Source: Melieria omissa (lineage: Eukaryota; Arthropoda; Insecta; Diptera; Ulidiidae). Taken from it: a stretch of DNA of 64,000 nt. Both the position numbers and the translations under genes were made by a program. The stretch covers positions 113,470,936 to 113,534,935 of the forward strand of contig OZ020267.1 of assembly GCA_963971225.1 (NCBI GenBank), read 5' to 3'. Under the pieces are notes generated by a model. That model was not told the DNA's origin and searched no databases. It saw nothing but the letters and a program-made list of their open reading frames with translations. Shown here one piece after another: positions 57,746-64,000 of this stretch (positions are counted from its first letter, which is position 1; the number at the start of each line of letters is the position of its first letter).

Positions 57746-58836
57746 GCTTGATATGAATGTAACATTTATATAAAACATTAACAATTTCTAAAAATCGTAT
57801 TCTTCTCTAAAACCTAAAAACTTTGTTCAATCAAAATGGAATTAACTAAATCAAGCTTGAGGCTGTTCAGCTAATTGCACCAAATCGCAGCTGATCGCAA
57901 GAAGTTTATTGGCCCAAGGCAGCTAGTTCGCTACTCGCTTATAAAATACGTACTTATGTGTGTATGTATGTGGGTATGTGCCTATGTCCTTTGGCTTTAG
58001 CAAGTTCTCAGCACTGCAACTGGTGCACATTGTTGTGCAACGAAATCATCGCCGACCAGCCGCACAGCGTACGAAACATTGCAAATTTTGCGAATTTACA
58101 AATTTAAAACAACTTTAAAATGTTGAACGGTGCGTGGGGCAACGGCAAGTAGAAGAAGAAGCAGAAGCAGCAGCGGTGGCAGCAGAAGAAAATGGAAAAC
58201 TTTTTGCTGATTGTCAGCAAAATGGAATTGTTTGCTTGGGTTTCGGCGAGGAGTGCACAGTGCAGAGTGCACAGCGCGCCAGATATCGTACGCACAACTT
58301 TCAACTCTCGAGTCAACGATGCCCATAAAAATGGCAAACAAACAAATTGTATCGACACTTTATGTTGTTTGTGAAAACTCGAGCATACTTCTTGCGAAAA
58401 TAAATTTCATTTCTGGAAATAATATGCTGCTGCAGCAGTGGAGTTGGCCACCAGCCCGGCCAGGCAGCCAGTCAGCCGAGTAAGCAGCGGCCAGAAACGA
58501 GCCAACCAGCGCCGGCCAGCGCCACCAGCTGACCATATGCTACTGTTTTCAGCAAGTGAAGGAGCTACAACAACAACAACAACAACAACTGCACAAAGCT
58601 ATGTGTATTTGTAGAGGCGGCCAGCTAGTCAAGTTCTAACGTTCTGCCGTTTTCGACTGAATGGCCGAATGGTTGGTGTGCGGCTGCCGTCGTTCGCTGC
58701 TTAGGTGCAGTCAACAGTGAAATGTACGAACAACATTAGCAATTTTTAAGTTTTGGCTGCTTCATTCTATTTGTTTTTTATTTTTAATTTTTAGTTTTTT
58801 TTTTGTTTTTATTTTGGTTTCTTCATTTTACTGCAG
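57746..58836. other. Noncoding stretch with a GC-richer patch
   Basis: A CAG/GCA-rich patch lies at 58145-58190, a CpG- and GCCAGC-rich patch at 58430-58730, and (CAA)n at about 58570-58589. A long pyrimidine tract precedes CTGCAG at 58831-58836. No coding exon is supported upstream of that site. Confidence 0.45.
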
Positions 58837-58960
58837 GAAGCAGGTTTTTATGGGCGTGTGTTCGCCTTCTAAAAGTAAAATTCGAGATTATACGAAAATG
58901 CGAAAAATACGCAAGGACTCTTCAGAAGATGGTGGTGGCTGCAGCAGTTGTTGTTGTTGT
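58837..58960 (+). CDS. Tentative exon start with N-myristoylation-like Met-Gly
   Basis: A long T-rich tract ending TTTTACTGCAG/G (AG at 58835-58836) is a textbook 3' splice acceptor. Fourteen bases later an ATG (58850) opens MGVCSPSKSKIRDYTKMRKI. Met-Gly with Ser at position 5 or 7 and following basic residues fits an N-myristoylation signal, which would suggest a membrane-associated protein if real. The frame stays open to 59194 but becomes Cys/Phe-rich over a TTG/TTC repeat, so any real exon should stop earlier; I see no strong donor. I do not recognise the protein. Chance is a serious alternative. The right boundary given here is only where the plausible residues end. Confidence 0.2.
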
Positions 58961-59827
58961 TGTTTTTATTGTTCGTTGTCTTCTCAAATGCTCATTTCCT
59001 TTGTTGGTGCATTGTTGTTGTTCGCTTTGAGTGCGCGCCACACATATATTTCCGACATCAAATGTGCCTCTTCACAATTTTCTGCTGCACTGACCAGCTA
59101 CATATTTCCTTCTTGCCACTTGTGCAGTATCTGTTCTGAATGTCATTGCTGCTGCTTCTTCTTCTTCTTTCTTTACGTTCTCGTTGTTGGTTAGAAGCAA
59201 CAGCAATTTGAAAGCGGTTACGCAATAATGAAATCATCATAGAGCTACGCAATAGTCAAATGGGCGAAAAAACACACAACACAAGTTTTTTACTTGAAGA
59301 TAATATAACCAAAAATTTAAATTAAATTTAAATTCACAATTTAAATTTATTTACTGCAAGTAGCTGGTTAGCAAGTGACAGTTCTGGGAGTTGTTCAATG
59401 AAAGTTGAAGCCGTTTTGGATGGTTTGGGTGACTTGGTTGCCTTGATCGAAATGATGATCAACAACAACAACAACGACAGAACACAAATATGATGTTCTT
59501 ATTTTAAATAATTTTAAATTAAATTAAATTAGTTCTAGTAAAAAAGATGAAGATTCAAATCAATTGATGCATTGTATGAATGAAGAAAAATCATTGCAAC
59601 CCCAGTGGCGCGCCCAGTATTTCATTCCGCGAGTCCATACACAACTTTTGCGCCTTATACCATTTGAGACCATATTTGCTAGCAACAATTTCATTTTTTT
59701 TTAATAGATATTTGGGGGTTTCGAACACCAAAACACTCCTTGCGTGCGTCCTCTTTTCATTTGCATTGTGCATTTAGCCCACAATTCCAATTGAAACCTT
59801 TACATAATGGATTTTTTACATAAACTA
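58961..59827. other. Noncoding stretch
   Basis: TTG/TTC-rich DNA at 58950-59175, then AT-rich DNA. CCAGTGGCGCGCCCAG at 59604 with GGGGGTTTCGAACACC near 59712 resembles the pair of blocks near 41590, perhaps an old repeat. No gene is supported. Confidence 0.4.
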
Positions 59828-60048
59828 CAGTCGTGTCTGGGTATACGGAACCCCCTATATAGTGAACACCCAAATTTTGACATCGAGCCTCTAAATATAG
59901 AAACAAATTTTCAAGCAGAAAACAAAAAGTATATTTTGAGCAAATAACACGAATTTTTGAACAAAAATGTTAACCTTGATATAGTGAACAACCTCAATAC
60001 AGAGAACAGGCCTTGCAATAATTAGTTCACTATATCCAGACACCACTG
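59828..60048 (+). mobile_element. Complete pogo/Tigger-like MITE (copy C)
   Basis: The 221-bp element begins CAGTCGTGTCTGGGTATACG and ends ATATCCAGACACCACTG, with TA on both sides (59826-59827 and 60049-60050). It shares CAAATTTTGACAT, TATTTTGAGCAAATAA and GTTAACCTTGATATAGTGAA with copy B (in reverse) and the last 95 or so bases with copy A. No coding capacity. Confidence 0.85.
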
Positions 60049-60050
60049 TA

Positions 60051-60739
60051 TTTACTATTGGACCAACTTAAGTTTATGATATGGGAATACAGACCTTAAA
60101 CTTTAAATTCACTTTCCGCACAAAAAATTACGAAATTGAGTAAGAACTATAGAAATTCGTATAGTTAGATCGAAAATTTTCTAGTCCACAGATAACTCAA
60201 AACTTCTTCTACCAGATGGTTTTGGAAGTGATAGGTAACTACTTTTCTCTTTATTCGTTTCGTTTGGGAGCGTAGGACCTCAATAAAGCTTATGCGTTGT
60301 GTTGGTTACATTAACTGATTAAAGTTTTGCCAAGGTGGTCGCTAGCGGTCCTAAGTAGAATTGCCATCTGTTGTCCCTGACGCCTTCGCATGTGTAAGTT
60401 TCTTACTGGGTTGTGCAGAGCGCGCTCTGTACTTCCATTTCTGCTAGGTAGGAGCTTTTCTGGGATAACTCAGAGGTAGGTGTCTTTGATAAGTTTTATT
60501 TTGGATGATGTATAGGCTGTGACATATGTTGGGCATATATATTTTTTGGAATTTTTTTAGTTTTTAATTTTATTTTTTTTTAGTTTTGTAATATTTTTTA
60601 TCCTTTTTTTATTTTTAATTTCTATCTCATAAGTATAGAAATTTTTTCTAAAATTGTTAGCTTCAAATATAAAATCAAAAATAATTTTTAAAATTGTACT
60701 TCTTGTCGTTGTATGGATTTCTACACGTATTCGTCTAAA
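60051..60739. other. Noncoding stretch, T-rich toward the right
   Basis: Nothing recognised. The 60535-60625 part is T-rich low complexity just upstream of the tentative exon. Confidence 0.45.
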
Positions 60740-60806
60740 ATGTGCCTACTGGGTATTTTGTTTTGTTGTTGCTTTACATGTGCCGCATGTTTTCCATGCA
60801 TACAAG
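60740..60806 (+). CDS. Tentative first coding exon encoding a signal peptide
   Basis: From the ATG at 60740 (context TCTAAAATG, close to the fly start consensus) the frame reads MCLLGILFCCCFTCAACFPC followed by IQ: a hydrophobic core of about 15 residues like a secretory signal peptide. Directly after ATACAAG at 60806 comes GTGAGT, an excellent 5' splice donor, giving a phase-1 junction 22 codons into the protein. Short signal-peptide first exons followed by very long introns are common in fly genes for secreted and cell-surface proteins. An upstream in-frame ATG at 60713 would add MDFYTYSSK. The next exon is not identified in the window and I do not recognise the protein. Cys/Phe-rich frames also arise by chance from TTG/TGC-rich DNA. 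Confidence 0.3.
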
Positions 60807-63288
60807 GTGAGTTTGCATTAGTCAATTTGCCAACTCACCTCGCAATGGAACAATTTGTCAGCCATACAACAATCAATCGCAGCCTAAATGTAGGCAACAA
60901 AGAGTTTCGAATTGATGGAAATTGATTGCCGTTTCGGTGTATTGTGTAGGATTGGGGAAAAATTATGGTCGGCGATCAATAGTCGCCAGAAAATTACACC
61001 ACTCTGCTCATGGCATGTGTCATTTTGAATTGAAAAGTGTTTTAAATTTATATTAAATTGTAAGCAGTAGAATTCATTGAAGAATTACACATTTTAAGGA
61101 TTAAAGTTTTATTCATTTGCCATCAAATCTGGCGTATTATAGAGAAACCAATTGAGCAAATTGCTCAAAAATGTAGATTCCTAGTATTCGAGCTCGATTT
61201 GTTTAGTAGTTTTCGATAAATTTACTATGTCAGATAAGCTAATGATTTTCTAAAGTGTTTAATGCATTTGAATTTGTTTTAGTTTCCCTGAAATTTGTTG
61301 GTATGAAATTAAATGCTTTGCCCGCAAATTGCATGCAACAATTAGAACCCACTTGCAGCGTTTACAATTTGTTGTAATGGCGCGCAAACTTGCCATGAAT
61401 TATGACCATTTGAAGCTGCTGTAATATGTTACAGTTTGTGTTGTTGTTGCTGTATTGTTAACACTTTTTCGTATGCGACATTCATGTGTAATAAATGGCA
61501 ACGAATATTGTTTTGATTTGTATCGACTTTTACATGTGTAATGGTGAAAAATTGGTGTCTGCCTGGCGGCAAAATTCGGCTTCAGCTGTAACGAAATGCA
61601 AAAACCAAAAACATTTCGCAAAACAATGCTTTGACATACAAATTTAATTAAAACACACACCCACACATGCACATTCGTTTTCGGATACTTGTTGTTGCTT
61701 TTGTTAATGCGCGACAGCCGGTTAGAGTTCGCACTGCGTAGGCAGAAAATTATGGTGTGTGCACTCGGCGCAATTTGCCGAATTTCCTGCCACGGCCAAT
61801 TTATGTGAAACTTATGAAAGCTGGCGTGTTGCATACAACACAGTCGATGGCAGCATCGAAACACAATCACACATCACACACACGCAGTCAAACAAACAGA
61901 CAGGCAAACAAGTAGTTCGACAACTGTTCTATTTTTGGCTTGTTGCTGCTGTTGTTGTGTGCTGAAACAACAAAATTATAAAATCACAATTTGACATCAT
62001 TAGTGCTGACACGCCCCGCCACGCTGCGCCGAAGTCGAGTCGAAGTATGAGGCTGAGGCTGATGTTCGATTCGCACTACCAAACGGCTGACGCACCTGTT
62101 CACCCAAAAAATTTAAGCGTTGAGCAAACATTACAACAATTCGTTGATTTTCCACACAAGTTGGTAACAGGCGGAGCCTGCAACCGTGGCGACAGGCCGC
62201 TGCGTCAACGGACTCGGCCTGGACCCACGTACATGTTGTGCATTTTAAAACAGGACACGCACACACACACGTTCGCACTCACACTCCCACGCACGCCAGC
62301 CGCACTTTTTTCGCTCGTCATTCGCTCGTCGTTGTGTCAATGGACAGAATGGGTTAACTAATTTGACAACCGAGCAAAAAACCAGGTTACAAATATGAGA
62401 AATTTTTCGTCAATGTTTGATGTTCGAAGCAATGGGCGGAAAAATAGGTAATGAAAAAAGGAAACGACATTTAAACGGTTAATTTGATGTGTGATTAAAT
62501 TAGAACTTTTGTCTTGTCACTTTGGGTTCGCATAGAAGAAAATAGGCGGTCAATGAAAGGAAAGTTTAATGGGCCATTAGAAAAAATAAAACAAACGTTT
62601 AAAATGTTTACGAAGCAATTGGAAGCTGCTGGACGTGGCAAAATTGAATGAAAGGAATGAAAGGAATTAATAGAAAATATATATAAATCAGTTCTTTCCA
62701 ACTTAAAGCAGTTGAAAAATGGGCTGAAAGTTATGGTGTAGAAATACTTTATGTTCAAAGCGGAAAATTCTGGAATGCTTGGAAATTATGCTCAATCCCT
62801 TCTTTTATGGTCTAAAACTTGTCTCAAATTTAAAGCTTTTGGTGTCAAACCTTAGGCACTTTTTTTGGTACACTTTAGAGAGCGGAAGGGCAAGTGCGAA
62901 GTGTCCCTATGCGTCAAGTTCAATGGACCCAATGACTGGTGCTATAGAGGGCTTTTGGCCCTTTCTGGTTGCCCTCACAGTGGTATCAAGTGAAAAATGT
63001 ATTCTTTTTAATCAGCAACTCTGTAGCTTCTGCAGAAGTTATGTGGCCCAACAGTCATTGACTAACGTGGCTTCCAAGGAACCAATGACCGGCCATAACT
63101 CCGATAACAACTCTGAACGTATCTCTTTTGGACTTAGTAGACATTGTACTTCAGAATCAATTCTGGTCAGATTTGATATGTAAAGCTGTCTACTTTTTGT
63201 GTTAAACATTCAAGCAAATGTGAACAAAAATACGAAATAAAAGGAGAAAATGATACTTCTTCAAGGAAATAGTTTTATATATTTATTA
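60807..63288. other. Noncoding stretch to the last SINE-like segment
   Basis: Includes a GC-richer patch at about 62000-62340 with a CA/TC-rich tail. A 134-codon plus-strand frame at 62779-63183 has no domain, signal or splice context I can recognise, though a phrase (CCAATGACTGG/CCAATGACCGG) occurs twice in it. The other frames are shorter or overlap antisense frames. Confidence 0.4.
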
Positions 63289-63547
63289 ATATATATATTT
63301 TTGAAGACATGAACGTAGCACAATGGATTGGTCATGTCTCCCGTTTGAACTGCGAAGCTTCGTCGAGAAAGATGTTTCAGTTTTTGTAGCTCAACAGCAA
63401 ACCATATTTTCGCTGGAAGCACCAAGTTAAAGAATCTCTAACTTGGCTGACCAATGATTGATAAATTTCCCCTACTTGTTGTTGTGATTCGAACTCACGG
63501 CTGCTTGAACTCCACAACTGCCTACTGGCCACTGAACCAGCGTCGCT
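63289..63547 (-). repeat. Probable tRNA-derived SINE, different family
   Basis: On the minus strand the right end starts AGCGACGCTGGTTCAGTGGC, an A-box-like TGGTTCAGTGG after a seven-base acceptor-like segment, with GTGAGTTCGAATCACAAC about 45 bases on as a good B box. About 180 bp of unrelated body follows and ends in an A/T tail. TATTTATTA lies on both sides (63280-63288 and 63548-63556), a possible target duplication, although the sequence is simple enough to match by chance. It has a different head and body from the SINE at 13.5 and 43.6 kb. Confidence 0.5.
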
Positions 63548-63556
63548 TATTTATTA

Positions 63557-64000
63557 CTCACATTTCCATTCACTCAACTGAGTTTTATCGCGCCGCAATC
63601 TTCCGCACACACACGTGTCCTTTAACGCCAAAAAATCAACAATACCAACAAGGCGGCAACAGCAGTAATAATGTGCTTAAAATGTCGACTGGCAGGGACT
63701 TAAATTATACATTATCGTGCAGCCGCAAAGCGCTTTGCCACCACTTCAAGCACACCAGCCACGCACCGCCGAAGAAGAAGACTTGGCGTCGACAATTCAT
63801 GAAAAGCAAAACAAAACTTAAAAAAAAAACCGTTAACAACACATATGTGCACATGTGGGTCTTGCACACACACACACACACACATACACACTTGGGTGTA
63901 TTTCATTCAAGTGATTTTCATATATATTTTGGCAAACTTGCGCCGGATTTTAAAGATTCGCAATTTGAAAAGGTGAAAGGACATAAATTTTACGCAAAAT
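63557..64000. other. Noncoding end of window with (CA)n
   Basis: A (CA)n microsatellite lies at about 63866-63888. No gene recognised to the right edge. Confidence 0.5.

Noticed and set aside
62779..63183. 134-codon plus-strand frame
   Set aside because: It has no domain, signal peptide or splice context I recognise, and an internal duplicated phrase suggests repeat-derived sequence. Kept only as a note.
1..64000. CRISPR array, bacterial operon, phage or toxin system
   Set aside because: The composition, SINE, TA/TTAA transposons and microsatellites are those of an insect genome. No direct-repeat/spacer structure or bacterial gene organisation is present.

Overview
The window looks like insect, most likely higher-dipteran (fly) and plausibly tephritid fruit fly, noncoding DNA. 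The basis is an AT-rich background crowded with TTG/CAA runs and TG/CA microsatellites, several classes of cut-and-paste transposon relics, a tRNA-derived SINE, and non-LTR retrotransposon tails ending in TAACC-type repeats. There are no bacterial features: no operons, no ribosome-binding-site-led genes and no CRISPR. The species is an inference; nothing here is diagnostic.

I found no complete host gene. Nearly all open frames are short, cover low-complexity sequence, or run antisense to repeats. The window is probably the intron or intergenic space of a large gene. The only host-exon candidates are two small plus-strand pieces near the right end: a possible signal-peptide first exon at 60740-60806 with a strong splice donor, and a possible acceptor-led exon at 58837 that starts a reading frame with an N-myristoylation-like start. 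Both are tentative.

Layout: 1-260 GC-rich with CGTGG repeats. 3.4-4.0 kb and 14.6-15.4 kb: two TTAA-flanked elements with perfect G-run terminal inverted repeats (TIRs). 5.4, 8.3, 44.3-45.3 and 56.8-57.5 kb: 3' fragments of non-LTR retrotransposon ORF2 (RNase H and/or a terminal CCHC-like motif). 13.5 and 43.6 kb: two copies of one tRNA-derived SINE, each with its own target-site duplication. 19.1-20.9 kb: two Tc1/mariner-superfamily elements 29 bp apart, one internally deleted and one near full length but frameshifted. 23.2-23.8 kb: a hAT-like nonautonomous element. 31.2-32.1 kb: a decayed mariner. 8.9, 30.2 and 59.8 kb: three copies of a pogo/Tigger-like MITE. 27.4-28.3, 34.7-35.2, 38.0-38.3, 50.8-52.5, 54.2-55.0 and 56.1-57.7 kb: local tandem duplications or diverged arrays. 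The array at 50.8-52.5 kb carries a TTAA MITE whose empty site survives in a sister repeat unit.

Nothing here works together as a pathway. Every recognisable coding remnant belongs to a mobile element and is broken. I did not find a previously undescribed biological system; the most useful observations are the element boundaries and families, the paired empty site, and the two tentative exons.
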